Source: DATKPA01 sp051955985
Lineage (GTDB): Bacteria; Planctomycetota; Phycisphaerae; WQYP01
Assembly (NCBI GenBank): GCA_051955985.1
Contig: JBQCGD010000136.1
Coordinates: 4,844 to 68,843, forward strand
Length of the DNA stretch: 64,000 nucleotides
Reading direction: 5' to 3'
Shown piece after piece: positions 16,166 to 25,098 of this stretch. How positions within the stretch are numbered: the first letter of the stretch is position 1; each line of letters begins with the position of its first letter. The notes under the pieces were generated by a model that worked only from the letters and a program-made list of their open reading frames with translations, made no database searches and was not told where the DNA came from. The position numbers and the translations under genes were made by a program.

Positions 16166-17698
16166 TTATTTCCATGTCGCCTTGAATTCATCTGCGGCGG
16201 CTTTCAGATCGGTCTTGAGCGAATCGGTGATTTGCTTTTCCTTGCCGATCTTCTGCAGCAACTCGGGCTTACGGTCCGTGAGGTAGTCGACCAGCTTCGC
16301 CTGGAACTCCTTGATTCGGTCCACGGGCACCGTGTCGGCGTACTGGTTCTGCAGCGTCCAGATGACAGCAACCTGAATTTCTACCGGAACGGGGTCGTAT
16401 TGCGGCTGCTTGAAGATTTCCATGATGCGCTTGCCGCGATCGATGAGGGCCTGGGTTTTCGCATCGAGTTCCGAGCCGAACTGGGCGAAGGCGGCCAGTT
16501 CGCGGAACTGCGCCAGGTCTCCCTTGAGCTGTCCCGCCACCTGTTTGATCGCTTTGAGTTGTGCCGAAGACCCGACTCGCGACACGGAGAGACCTACGTT
16601 AATTGCCGGACGGACACCTTGGTAGAAGAGGTCCGATTCGAGGTAAATCTGGCCATCGGTGATGGAAATGACGTTTGTGGGAATGTACGCGGAGACATCG
16701 CCGGCCTGCGTCTCGATGATCGGCAGCGCCGTCAGGGAGCCATTGCCGTACTTTTCTCCCACCCGTGCCGCGCGTTCGAGCAAGCGGCTGTGCAGATAAA
16801 ACACATCGCCGGGGAACGCCTCGCGTCCGGAGGGGCGTTTCAGCACAAGCGAGACCTGGCGGTAGGCAACCGCGTGCTTGGAGAGATCATCAAAGACAAT
16901 GAGCGCATCCATGGCATTGTCCATGAACCACTCGCCCATGGCGGTGGCCGCGAACGGCGCAATGTACTGGTTGGAGGCGGAATCCGAGGCGGGAGAGGCG
17001 ACGACGATTGTGTAGGGCATCGCGCCGGCCTGTTCCAGCACGGAAATGACGCGGGCGACGCTCGATTGTTTCTGGCCAATGGCGACATAGATGCAGTACA
17101 TGGGGCGGAAGGTCTTGTCGCCGGAAGCTTCCCCAGCCTTGTTCAGTCGGGCCTGATTGATGATGGTGTCAATGCAGATTGTCGACTTGCCGGTGGAGCG
17201 GTCGCCGATGATCAGTTCGCGCTGCCCTCGGCCGATGGGGATCATCGCGTCGATTGCCATGATCCCGGTTTGCATCGGCTGGTTGACTTGCTGTCGGCGG
17301 ATAATCCCCGGCGCGAGTTTTTCAACTGGATAGCTGGTGTCGCTCTTGATGGGCCCTTTGCCGTCAACCGGCGTGCCCAGAATGTCGACGACGCGCCCCA
17401 GCAGTCCTTTTCCGACGGGGACCTGGAGCAGCTTGCCGGTGGATCGGACTTCACCGCCTTCTTCCAGTCGCGTGTAATCTCCCAGGACGATCACCCCCAC
17501 CTGTGTTTCCTCCAGGCTCAGCGCCAAGCCGGTAACGCCCTCGCCCAGATCGAGCATTTCGTTGAGCATGACGTCGTCAAGGCCTTCGACCACCGCGACG
17601 CCGTCGCCGATTTCGCGGATCGTGCCGGTGTTCTGCCTGATGCCGGCTCGCTTCGTGAGGGCGATTTGTTCTTCGATTTCCTTCAGTAGGTCGGTCAT
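16166..17698 (-). CDS. atpA: F1Fo ATP synthase subunit alpha
   Basis: 510 aa, the normal length. It is the regulatory nucleotide-binding F1 subunit. The P-loop at residues 165-172 reads GDRSTGKS, with Ser in place of the usual Gln of GDRQTGKT, so the nucleotide site is intact. Further family marks: MAIDAMIPIGRGQRELI, YVAIGQKQSSVARV, DDLSKHAVAYRQ and the arginine-finger region SVSRVGSSAQ. Confidence 0.98.
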   Translation of the reverse strand: MTDLLKEIEEQIALTKRAGIRQNTGTIREIGDGVAVVEGLDDVMLNEMLDLGEGVTGLALSLEETQVGVIVLGDYTRLEEGGEVRSTGKLLQVPVGKGLLGRVVDILGTPVDGKGPIKSDTSYPVEKLAPGIIRRQQVNQPMQTGIMAIDAMIPIGRGQRELIIGDRSTGKSTICIDTIINQARLNKAGEASGDKTFRPMYCIYVAIGQKQSSVARVISVLEQAGAMPYTIVVASPASDSASNQYIAPFAATAMGEWFMDNAMDALIVFDDLSKHAVAYRQVSLVLKRPSGREAFPGDVFYLHSRLLERAARVGEKYGNGSLTALPIIETQAGDVSAYIPTNVISITDGQIYLESDLFYQGVRPAINVGLSVSRVGSSAQLKAIKQVAGQLKGDLAQFRELAAFAQFGSELDAKTQALIDRGKRIMEIFKQPQYDPVPVEIQVAVIWTLQNQYADTVPVDRIKEFQAKLVDYLTDRKPELLQKIGKEKQITDSLKTDLKAAADEFKATWK

Positions 17699-17756
17699 AG
17701 GTCACTCATGCCTCAAAGCGTCAGCCCACCGGAGCCGCCCGGCGGTCTGCGGTTCA

Positions 17757-18149
17757 TCAAAAGCGCGACTCGAGCGCCGCGAGTTGCCCTCGCATGCTTC
17801 CGTCGAAAACGTGCGTCCCGACCTTGATTCGCATGCCAGCGATGAGCGCAGGCTGCTCGACGAAGGTCATGCGGAGGCCTTTTCCGTACAGACGTTCGAG
17901 GTTGGATTGGATCGAGGCATGCAGTTCCTCGGAGATTGCAGTGGCGCTTTGGATGGTCGCCGTGCGGCGGACATCTTCCAGCGCGACCAGCCTGCGGAAT
18001 TCCTTCAGCAGGGCGATTCGATCGTGCGCTGCCGATTCACGAATGGCCTGCGCAATCTGCAGAACCTTCGCATCCTGGAGCATTCCTTCGACGAAGCAAA
18101 AACGAAAGAGACGCCTCGCTTCTCGCCTGATGTGCTGCTTCTGTGTCAT
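17757..18149 (-). CDS. atpH: F1Fo ATP synthase subunit delta, short form
   Basis: 130 aa, against about 175-180 for most bacterial delta subunits. The C-terminal part is clear: EQPALIAGMRIKVGTHVFDGS followed by a short helix, matching the beta-hairpin that contacts subunit b. The N-terminal helical domain, which grips the top of F1, is about 45 residues shorter than usual. No frameshift or upstream in-frame extension is evident, and the spacing to atpF (24 bp) and atpA (58 bp) is normal, so this looks like a naturally reduced subunit. Confidence 0.88.
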   Translation of the reverse strand: MTQKQHIRREARRLFRFCFVEGMLQDAKVLQIAQAIRESAAHDRIALLKEFRRLVALEDVRRTATIQSATAISEELHASIQSNLERLYGKGLRMTFVEQPALIAGMRIKVGTHVFDGSMRGQLAALESRF

Positions 18150-18173
18150 TCGGTGTCCTCCACGCTGATGGAA

Positions 18174-18716
18174 TTACGCGGCCACCTGTTTGGCACTCTC
18201 TTCGGCCAGGCGCTTCTGGTCTTCCTCGCTGAGGACCTTCCCACTGACCGCCGCCGTGGTCATGACCACCAGGTGCCCGATCTCGCGGCGCAGCTCGCCC
18301 AGCATTTGGTCGTGTTCACGGGCGTCGTCTTCGCGGGACTTGGCGAGGAGATCCTTCGCGGCGGCCATCGCCTTGCTCGTTTCCTGTTCGAGGACTCGCG
18401 CCGCAGCGGCCCTGGCTTCCTGGATAAGCTTCGCCGCCTGTTCGTTGGCGCTGGTGAGAATGTCCTGACGCTCTTTTTCCGCGGCGGCGAGCTCCGCCTT
18501 GATTCTCTCGGCGTTGGCAAGAGAATCTGCGATGTTCTGGCGGCGCTGCTCCAGCATCTTGAGGACGGGGCGATAGGCAAAGCGGTGCAGCAGAACACAA
18601 ACCACGATGAAGCTGATCGTCTGAGCCCCCAGGTGCGGCCAGTCAACGCCGAATTGCCGGGCAATGTCCTGTATCTGCCCGCCGCCGCTTTCCGCCAACA
18701 GAAGATGCATGTCCAT
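18174..18716 (-). CDS. atpF: F1Fo ATP synthase subunit b
   Basis: 180 aa; the peripheral stator stalk. One membrane helix (LGAQTISFIVVCVLLHRFAY, residues ~29-48) is followed by the conserved RPVLKMLEQRRQ and a long Ala/Glu/Lys coiled coil to residue ~155. AGGAG lies 6 nt before the ATG. Confidence 0.95.
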   Translation of the reverse strand: MDMHLLLAESGGGQIQDIARQFGVDWPHLGAQTISFIVVCVLLHRFAYRPVLKMLEQRRQNIADSLANAERIKAELAAAEKERQDILTSANEQAAKLIQEARAAAARVLEQETSKAMAAAKDLLAKSREDDAREHDQMLGELRREIGHLVVMTTAAVSGKVLSEEDQKRLAEESAKQVAA

Positions 18717-18773
18717 CCGGAACTCCTGATTCCGCCGTGGGGGAAATGCCGTGCAAGCCTGGCCGGACCAGCG

Positions 18774-19013
18774 CTACCTGACCAGAAAAAGCGCGTAAAA
18801 GACGATCGCTTCGGCGAAGGCGATGGCCAGGATGGACTGGACGAGGATCTTCGTTGCGGCGCCCGGGTTTCGCCCGACCGCATCGGCCGCTTTCATGCCG
18901 ATCAACCCCACGCCCACGGCCGCGCCCATGGCCGCGAGGCCCACGTGCACGCTGCCCGCCAACTCCGCCAACATTCCCGTGCTTCCCAAGTTCGTCAGCA
19001 ATGTGTTTAGCAT
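18774..19013 (-). CDS. atpE: F1Fo ATP synthase subunit c
   Basis: 79 aa from an ATG preceded by GAGG; a longer frame upstream is not hydrophobic and is not used. Two membrane helices flank the polar loop AVGRNPGA. The ion-binding carboxylate is Glu68 in AFAEAIVFYAL. The residues next to it (AEA rather than AES/AET) are those of proton-driven rotors, so H+ coupling is inferred. Confidence 0.96.
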   Translation of the reverse strand: MLNTLLTNLGSTGMLAELAGSVHVGLAAMGAAVGVGLIGMKAADAVGRNPGAATKILVQSILAIAFAEAIVFYALFLVR

Positions 19014-19065
19014 GTCCGGTACCTCGCTTGTGCAATATGCCCGGGGCGTCGTGCGCGGGCGGGTT

Positions 19066-20157
19066 TCACGATACGGCGGCTCCCTCCGCGGGTGGCGGCG
19101 CAGGGCTCTTGGGAGATTCCTCATGCTGGCAGATCAGTAAGGTGAAGACGGCCGTCAACAGCATGAAGACCATCGCCTGCACCAGCCCCACCAGTACCTC
19201 CAGGAAATAAAACGGAATCGGGAGCAGCCAACCCAGGCCTGGCACCAGCCGGCTCATGGTCTCGAGCATGTTTTCGCCCGCGAAGACGTTGCCGTAGAGA
19301 CGAAAGCTCAGTGACACCGGGCGGAAGAGGATGGAGATAATTTCGAGGCAACCCGCCGCGAAGAAGACGACGATCATGAGCAGCTTCATGAAGCCCTGAT
19401 TGTCTCCTTTGGGCGCGAAGAGTTCCCTGAGAAACCCGCCGACACCAACCTCGCGAAGCGCCCAGACGACCCACGCCACAAAGAAGACAAGTGCCATTGC
19501 GAGCGTAAGGTTGAGATCGGCGTTGGCGCCGCGAAAGAGAGGCTCGCTGATGGCAAACCCATGGGCTGTCTTGTGCCCCCAGCCCACCGTGCCTACGCCA
19601 GGAATGAGGCCGATCCAGTTCGCACACAAAATAAAGATAAACGTGGACGCGAAGTACCAGAATGTGCGGTCCACGAGGTGCTTCCCAATGATGCTTTCGA
19701 GAAACTTGTAAACGCCCTCGACAAGCCATTCCCAGAAATTCTGTGCACCCGTGGGAATGTCCTGCATGCGGCGAGTGGCAAATTGCGAAAACGCGATGAG
19801 GCCTACGGCCACGATCCACGTCACCACCATGGAGTTGGTAATCGGGAAACCGAAGGGGCGGGCGATCTCCACGGCGCTTTGTGAGAGTTCGTGTTCGATT
19901 TCCTGAATCGAGGTGGGTGCAGTCCCGGCCCCGATGGCGGTCGTTGGAGCAGCCGCGGCGCTCGCCCGCCACGTGCTGATGCAAAGTCCCAGCACCACGA
20001 GGATGCCGACCCCGCGCGAGACGTGGAGCAGCATGATGAGCGGGCGCCGGGATTGTGTGGTGGCTATAAACGTGTGGCCGGGCGCGATCGAAGTGGAATT
20101 ATGCTGATTAATCATCGGTACGTTCCGATGCGTTGCATGCTCGACGTGACACATCAT
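19066..20157 (-). CDS. atpB: F1Fo ATP synthase subunit a
   Basis: 363 aa; forms the half-channels for protons. The essential arginine is in VSLSFRLYGNVFAGE, and the last helices (LEVLVGLVQAMVFMLLTAVF) carry the usual Gln. The N-terminus is about 90 residues longer than in E. coli and contains an extra hydrophobic stretch (GVGILVVLGLCISTW) that may be a signal or extra helix. The start is uncertain: ATGs at 20157 and 20115 are both possible and lack strong ribosome sites. It heads the operon BEFHAGDC; atpI is absent here. Confidence 0.95.
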   Translation of the reverse strand: MMCHVEHATHRNVPMINQHNSTSIAPGHTFIATTQSRRPLIMLLHVSRGVGILVVLGLCISTWRASAAAAPTTAIGAGTAPTSIQEIEHELSQSAVEIARPFGFPITNSMVVTWIVAVGLIAFSQFATRRMQDIPTGAQNFWEWLVEGVYKFLESIIGKHLVDRTFWYFASTFIFILCANWIGLIPGVGTVGWGHKTAHGFAISEPLFRGANADLNLTLAMALVFFVAWVVWALREVGVGGFLRELFAPKGDNQGFMKLLMIVVFFAAGCLEIISILFRPVSLSFRLYGNVFAGENMLETMSRLVPGLGWLLPIPFYFLEVLVGLVQAMVFMLLTAVFTLLICQHEESPKSPAPPPAEGAAVS

Positions 20158-20181
20158 GGTCCCGGAAGGGGGGTTGAACAG

Positions 20182-20199
20182 CTCGTAAATTTACGTAAC
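20182..20199. promoter_or_regulatory. Palindromic element CTCGTAA-type, atp side
   Basis: CTCGTAAATTTACGTAAC contains the perfect 12-bp palindrome CGTAAATTTACG. It lies 25 bp upstream of the first possible atpB start. It shares the CTCGTAA half-site with elements upstream of the pta, ppk2 and RND genes. Confidence 0.45.
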
Positions 20200-20297
20200 T
20201 GGAAGCGAAAAATTACCGGCACATTTCGTTGCACCGTGAACTCGGAGGTGAGCCCGCGCAAAGGAACACGCGTCCCGTAATATTGCTATGAATCCTC

Positions 20298-20312
20298 AGG
20301 TAACTTTACGAG
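20298..20312 (-). promoter_or_regulatory. CTCGTAA-type element, pta side
   Basis: Read on the minus strand this is CTCGTAAAGTTAC, a degenerate copy of the element at 20182. It lies about 155 bp upstream of the pta start. Confidence 0.35.
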
Positions 20313-20467
20313 TGCATACGGCCAAAAGCTCCCGCGAGAATGTGGCCGTACTTGGTTCCGTTTGCCGCGCCGAACTGGCAACCAGAGATCATCCCGGCAT
20401 CACCCGCCTGACGCACTTCATCGAGACGTCCCGGCAGGAATTCGGCCCATCCAGAAAAGGGTATCCC

Positions 20468-21427
20468 ATGGCTACCGCTGAAATGTCGCGTAAAACGAAT
20501 GATGCATATGAAAATCTCCTGAAGAGATGCCAGTCTATCGAGCCGGTCGCAACCGCCGTGGCGTATCCCTGCGAGGAGACGGCACTCAAAGGCGCCATCG
20601 AAGCGGCAGAGGCCCGTTTAATCGCCCCGATCCTGGTGGGTCCGAAGGAGAAGATCCGCGAAGTGGCGAGGAAGGCCGGTCTGAAGATCGAGCAATATCC
20701 CGTGGAGGATATTGCCGATTCGAAAGCCGCGGCGGCGAAAGCCGTGGAATTGGTCCGCGAAGCCAAAGCCGAAGTGCTCATGAAAGGAAGCTTGCACACC
20801 GACGAGCTCATGAGCGCGGTGGTGTCCTCCGCCACCGGGCTGCGAACCGGACGCCGAATCAGCCATGCGTTTGTCATGTCTGTCGCCACGTACCACAAAC
20901 CCCTCATCATTACCGATGCGGCCATCAATATTGCGCCCGACCTCGAGGACAAGCGCGATATCGTGCAGAACGCGATTGATCTTGCACACAGTCTTGGAAA
21001 GGAATTGCCCAAGGTGGGGATTCTTGCGGCGGTGGAGACGGTGAACCCCAAAATGCAGGCGACCATTGATGCTGCCTGCCTTTGCAAGATGGCCGACCGC
21101 GGCCAGATCAGCGGCGCGCTCCTGGATGGTCCCCTGGCAATGGACAATGCGATCAGCCTGGAGGCGGCCAAGACCAAGGGAATTGCCTCACCCGTCGCCG
21201 GCGACGCAGACATCCTGCTTGCGCCGGACCTTGAGTCGGGCAACATGCTGGCCAAGGAGCTGACCTTCCTGGCGAACGCGGGTGCCGCGGGCGTGGTCCT
21301 TGGAGCGCGTGTTCCCATCATTTTGACAAGCCGCGCAGACAGTGTGCGTGTCCGCATGGCCTCCTGTGGAGTCGCCGTGCTGGTGGCGCATGCCCGGCGG
21401 ACAGGCCGCGTACCTGCCAAGATCTAG
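20468..21427 (+). CDS. Phosphate acetyl/butyryltransferase-family enzyme
   Basis: 319 aa. Catalyses exchange of an acyl group between CoA and inorganic phosphate, giving acetyl- or butyryl-phosphate for the kinase next door. The ATG at 20468 is preceded by AAAGGG and matches the family N-terminus. Family marks: APILVGPKEKI, EVLMKGSLHTDELMSAV, RRISHAFVMSV, IITDAAINIAPDLEDKRDIVQNAIDLA, GPLAMDNAISLEAA, ADILLAPDLESGNMLAKEL. The compact length and sequence resemble phosphate butyryltransferase or the catalytic half of DUF3141-linked enzymes rather than E. coli Pta (~710 aa). Acyl preference cannot be told. First gene of the module, 41 bp before the kinase. Confidence 0.9.
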   Translation: MATAEMSRKTNDAYENLLKRCQSIEPVATAVAYPCEETALKGAIEAAEARLIAPILVGPKEKIREVARKAGLKIEQYPVEDIADSKAAAAKAVELVREAKAEVLMKGSLHTDELMSAVVSSATGLRTGRRISHAFVMSVATYHKPLIITDAAINIAPDLEDKRDIVQNAIDLAHSLGKELPKVGILAAVETVNPKMQATIDAACLCKMADRGQISGALLDGPLAMDNAISLEAAKTKGIASPVAGDADILLAPDLESGNMLAKELTFLANAGAAGVVLGARVPIILTSRADSVRVRMASCGVAVLVAHARRTGRVPAKI

Positions 21428-21468
21428 TCCGTTCCTCCGCGCAAGATGATGCAGAAAGGACAGCCGCC

Positions 21469-22659
21469 ATGAGTGAAACCGTGCTGTGCCTCAATTCGGG
21501 AAGTTCCAGCATCAAGTTCCAGGTCTATGATGTCGGCCAGGGGGACGCACTGAGCCTTCGCTTCAAGGGGCAGCTCGAGGGGATCGGTGTTAAGCCTCAC
21601 GCCGTCGCCAGAACCGGCGACGGGCTAATCATCGGTGAGCGGACTTTCTCCGGTCAGGATGTTCCAAACGCGGAGTCCGCCCTGCCCAGGCTCCTCATGT
21701 GGATTCGGGACCAGCTCGGCGGGCAGTTCCCCATCGTGATTGGCCATCGTGTCGTGTTCGGCGGAGCACATTACGCCGCCCCCGTCGTCATCGACGACAA
21801 GGTGATCGAGCGGCTCAGTGTTCTTGTGCCGTTGATGCCGCTCCATCTTCCGCCGGCCCTCCTGCCCATCAAGGCGATCCACGAGCGCCTGCCTGACCTG
21901 AAACAGGTGGCTGTCTTCGATACTGGATTTCATCGCGGCCACGACGAAATCGTCGAGAGACTCCCAATTCCCGACGAATTCCATCAGGAAGGCGTTCGCC
22001 GCTACGGATTTCACGGCATCTCCTACGAATATATTTCACGCCGCCTGCCGGAAGTGGCGCCGGAGGTCGCTCAGCAGCGTGTGGTCGTGGCTCACCTTGG
22101 CAGCGGGTGCTCGATGTGCGCGATGGTCTCCGGGAAAAGCGTGGACTGCAGCATGGGCTTCTCAGCACTGGACGGGCTCCCGATGGGCACTCGCCCCGGC
22201 AGGCTCGATCCGGGCGTGCTCCTCTACATGCTCCAGGTCAAAAAGATGACGGCCGCGCAGGTGGAGAAGATGCTTTTCGGCAACTGCGGGCTCAAGGGGA
22301 TGTCCGGGATCAGCAATGATGTTCGAGAGCTTCTTGAGAGCAAGGAGCCCCGGGCACGAATGGCCCTGGACTATTTTTGCCTCGCGTGCGCTCGAATGGT
22401 TGCCGACCTTGCTTGCGTCCTGGGAGGCCTTGATGGTCTCGTCTTCACAGCCGGCGTCGGTGAGCACGCGGCGCCGGTCCGTGCCGCGATTGCGTCTCGC
22501 CTTGCCTGGCTTGGTCTGGCGCTGGATGCGGCGGCCAACGCCCGCCATGGCCCGTGCATTTCCGCGGAATCCAGTGGAATTGCCTGTTACGTCGTTCCCA
22601 CCAACGAGGAACTCATGATCGCCCAGCATGCCCTGAAGCTGGTGCGCAGTGCGAGGTAG
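21469..22659 (+). CDS. ackA: Acetate/propionate-family kinase
   Basis: 396 aa, standard length. Transfers phosphate from acyl-phosphate to ADP (or the reverse). Catalytic residues are in place: VLCLNSGSSSIKF (Asn and Ser of the phosphate site), GHRVVFGG (Arg), MPLHLPPAL (His), AVFDTGFHRG (Asp), RRYGFHGISYE (Phe-His), GLPMGTRPGRLDP (Arg), FTAGVGEHAA and VPTNEELMIA (Glu for Mg). The adenine-site motif reads HLGSG instead of HLGNG, a substitution I recall in related kinases. AAAGGA precedes the ATG. With the upstream transferase it forms an acyl-CoA to acyl-phosphate to ATP route. Confidence 0.95.
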   Translation: MSETVLCLNSGSSSIKFQVYDVGQGDALSLRFKGQLEGIGVKPHAVARTGDGLIIGERTFSGQDVPNAESALPRLLMWIRDQLGGQFPIVIGHRVVFGGAHYAAPVVIDDKVIERLSVLVPLMPLHLPPALLPIKAIHERLPDLKQVAVFDTGFHRGHDEIVERLPIPDEFHQEGVRRYGFHGISYEYISRRLPEVAPEVAQQRVVVAHLGSGCSMCAMVSGKSVDCSMGFSALDGLPMGTRPGRLDPGVLLYMLQVKKMTAAQVEKMLFGNCGLKGMSGISNDVRELLESKEPRARMALDYFCLACARMVADLACVLGGLDGLVFTAGVGEHAAPVRAAIASRLAWLGLALDAAANARHGPCISAESSGIACYVVPTNEELMIAQHALKLVRSAR

Positions 22660-22715
22660 AAAGGGAGATTCGTGCGGGGGCGCGGCTCGCCGCTAGCACG
22701 GCACGGGAGGTTCAC

Positions 22716-24971
22716 ATGTCACAGGTCCTCATGCCCATCGACACGCGTTTGTTTGGCAAGACTGGGGAGCGGCTCGCCGAGCTGGGCTCCGGCGCACTGG
22801 GCGCGGCGGCCGATTACGCCGTGGATACATACCAGCGATCGATGATCTTCGTTGACGTGCTTCGCAAATCCGGCATGCAACAGGCGGAAATGTGCGCTCG
22901 CCCGGTCAACGCGGTGCTGATGTTTGATTACGAAGTCGTCATGCGCGGCACCGACCTGCCGCGCCCGGTGAACTACGCGCTGGTGCGCGTGATTCCGCCC
23001 AAGGATACCTCCATCGACGATACCAAGCGGCCCGTGATCGTCATCGACCCGCGAGCCGGCCAAGGCCCCGGTATCGGCGGCTTCAAACCGGTAAGTGAAA
23101 TCGGGCAGGCCTTCGCGGCGGGGCATCCCGTGTACTCGATCGGTTTCGTTGCCGATCCCCTCGAAGGGCAAACCATCGAAGATATCGCCCGCGCGCACAC
23201 GATCTTCATCGAGAAGGTCATCGAACTACAGCCCAGGGCACAGGGAAAACCCATGATTTTCGGCAACTGCCAGGCGGGGTGGCACCTGATCATGGCGGCG
23301 TGTTTGCGCCCCGACCTGGTAGGACCGCTTTGCCTTGCGGGCGCGCCCCTGTCTTACTGGGGCGGAGTACGCGGGAAAGATCCGATGCGCTATACCGGCG
23401 GGTTGATAGGCGGCACCTGGATCTCACGCCTCATCAGCGACCTTGGCGGTGGCATCTTCGATGGCGCCTGGCTTATCTCCAACTTCGATAACCTGAACCT
23501 CGCGAATACCTATTGGACCAAGCAGTACCACGTGTGGGCGAACCCCGAGAAGGAGGAGAAGCGGTACCTCGAGTTTGAAAAGTGGTGGGGCGCCTTCGTG
23601 CATCTCCGCGGTGATGAACTGCAGTACATGGTGGACAACCTCTTCGTCGGCAACAAGCTCTCTACCGGGCAGATCGTAACACAGGACGGTGTGCGCCTCG
23701 ATATCCGCAGCATCAAGACGCCGATCCTCTGCTTCTGCTCCAAGGGAGACAACATCACGCCGCCACAGCAGGCCCTGGGATGGATTCTCGACAATTACGA
23801 AAACGTCGACCAGATTCGTGAGCACGGACAGACGATCCTTTACTGCATGCACGAAACTGCGGGTCACCTCGCGATATTTGTCGGCACCAAAGTCGCTGCA
23901 AAGGAACATTCTGAGTTCATCAACTACATGGACCTGATTGACGGAATTCCGCCGGGACTCTACGAGATCGTCATCACAGAGAAGAAAGAGGGCGATCCCG
24001 GCGGCGAATTGCTGGAAGGTGACTTCAACGTCCGCATTGAGGCACGAACGCTCACGGATCTCCTGGAAATGGGCGGCAACACGCTGGAGGATGAATGCGA
24101 ATTTGAGACCGTGGCACGCGTCTCCGCAATCAACAACGCAGTTTATACGGCCATTGTCCAGCCCTGGGTCCGGGCGATCGTCACACCCCAAATTGCCAAT
24201 GCGGTGCTCGCCTCCCAACCCCTGCGCGTGAAGTACGCAATGTGCTCCGACAAGAATCCCGTCGTGCGGTCGATGGCGCCCCTGGCCGAGCGAGCGCGCG
24301 AGAACCGCAAGCCCATCCACCCGGATAACGTATTCGTCAAGCTGCAGGAGCAGGTCTCCGAATACATCACGGAATGCCTCGAAACCACCACGCAGCTCCG
24401 CGATCAGTTCCAGGAAGCCATTTTCCACGCAGTTTACGGCTCGCCCTGGCTGCAGGCTTTTGTCGGCCTCAAGCCGCAGGGTGGTCCGCCGCGACCAAAA
24501 CCAGGCATTTCCCCGGAACAGCACGCAGCCCTCGCGGCGAAGGCAAAGCAACTGCGGGCGAACATCGATAAAGGCGGTCCGCTGGAAGCCGTCGTGCGAG
24601 CCGGGGTCTACATTGCCCAGGCCCAGGCTACCGTCGACGCGCGCTCCTTTGAAATGCTCCGCCGCATTCTGAAGGAATTTTCGCACATTGATTTGCCGCG
24701 GTACAAGGCGGTGGTCCGTGAGCAATGGAGCACGTTGGTCATTGCGGAACGCGAGGCCATCAATGCACTGCCCAAGCTGCTTCCGGACGATGCGGCGACT
24801 CGACGGAAAATGTTTGAACTTATCAAGCTGGTCCGAAATGCGGCCGGACCGCTGTCGGGCGAGGCCAAGCGCCGGCTGGATGAAGTCGAAGAAATCTTTA
24901 CGGGCAAGATCTCCGGAACAACGAGCGAGCAACCCGCCGACCAGCAATCTCTGACCAATGCTTCGCCATGA
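22716..24971 (+). CDS. DUF3141 protein: alpha/beta hydrolase related to PHA synthases
   Basis: 751 aa; start fixed by GGGAGG 5 nt before the ATG. Residues ~70-390 are an alpha/beta-hydrolase fold with a GNCQAGW nucleophile elbow (Cys185), SKGDNITPP (Asp345) and ETAGHLAIF (His384). The Cys-Asp-His spacing (160 and 39) resembles that of PhaC polyhydroxyalkanoate synthases. The C-terminal ~350 residues are helical and specific to DUF3141. In Proteobacteria DUF3141 genes also occur with phosphotransacylase and acetate kinase genes. The biochemical role is unknown; a thioesterase or acyltransferase acting on CoA thioesters is the natural inference. No signal peptide is seen. Confidence 0.9.
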   Translation: MSQVLMPIDTRLFGKTGERLAELGSGALGAAADYAVDTYQRSMIFVDVLRKSGMQQAEMCARPVNAVLMFDYEVVMRGTDLPRPVNYALVRVIPPKDTSIDDTKRPVIVIDPRAGQGPGIGGFKPVSEIGQAFAAGHPVYSIGFVADPLEGQTIEDIARAHTIFIEKVIELQPRAQGKPMIFGNCQAGWHLIMAACLRPDLVGPLCLAGAPLSYWGGVRGKDPMRYTGGLIGGTWISRLISDLGGGIFDGAWLISNFDNLNLANTYWTKQYHVWANPEKEEKRYLEFEKWWGAFVHLRGDELQYMVDNLFVGNKLSTGQIVTQDGVRLDIRSIKTPILCFCSKGDNITPPQQALGWILDNYENVDQIREHGQTILYCMHETAGHLAIFVGTKVAAKEHSEFINYMDLIDGIPPGLYEIVITEKKEGDPGGELLEGDFNVRIEARTLTDLLEMGGNTLEDECEFETVARVSAINNAVYTAIVQPWVRAIVTPQIANAVLASQPLRVKYAMCSDKNPVVRSMAPLAERARENRKPIHPDNVFVKLQEQVSEYITECLETTTQLRDQFQEAIFHAVYGSPWLQAFVGLKPQGGPPRPKPGISPEQHAALAAKAKQLRANIDKGGPLEAVVRAGVYIAQAQATVDARSFEMLRRILKEFSHIDLPRYKAVVREQWSTLVIAEREAINALPKLLPDDAATRRKMFELIKLVRNAAGPLSGEAKRRLDEVEEIFTGKISGTTSEQPADQQSLTNASP

Positions 24972-25098
24972 TCCGCCTGCCGAAGGACCTCTCGACCCGC
25001 CTCCGGCGCTAGCGCATTACCTCTCGACCGATCCGGGTTCTCCCGTACGTGGATAAGCATCGATTCCGCCCACGAAACATTTCTCAAGGGAACATTTT

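Larger units (their letters stand above)
20158..20467. other. Divergent regulatory region between atpB and the pta/ptb gene
   Basis: 310 bp holding two copies of a CTCGTAA-type element (20182-20199 and 20298-20312). It must contain the promoters of the ATP synthase operon and of the acyl-phosphate module. An in-frame extension of the pta gene into this region (from 20288) lacks similarity to the family, so it is treated as 5' leader. Confidence 0.5.

Noticed and set aside
20288..20467. N-terminal extension of the phosphotransacylase frame
   Set aside because: Lacks family similarity and contains a candidate regulatory element; the ATG at 20468 with AAAGGG fits better.
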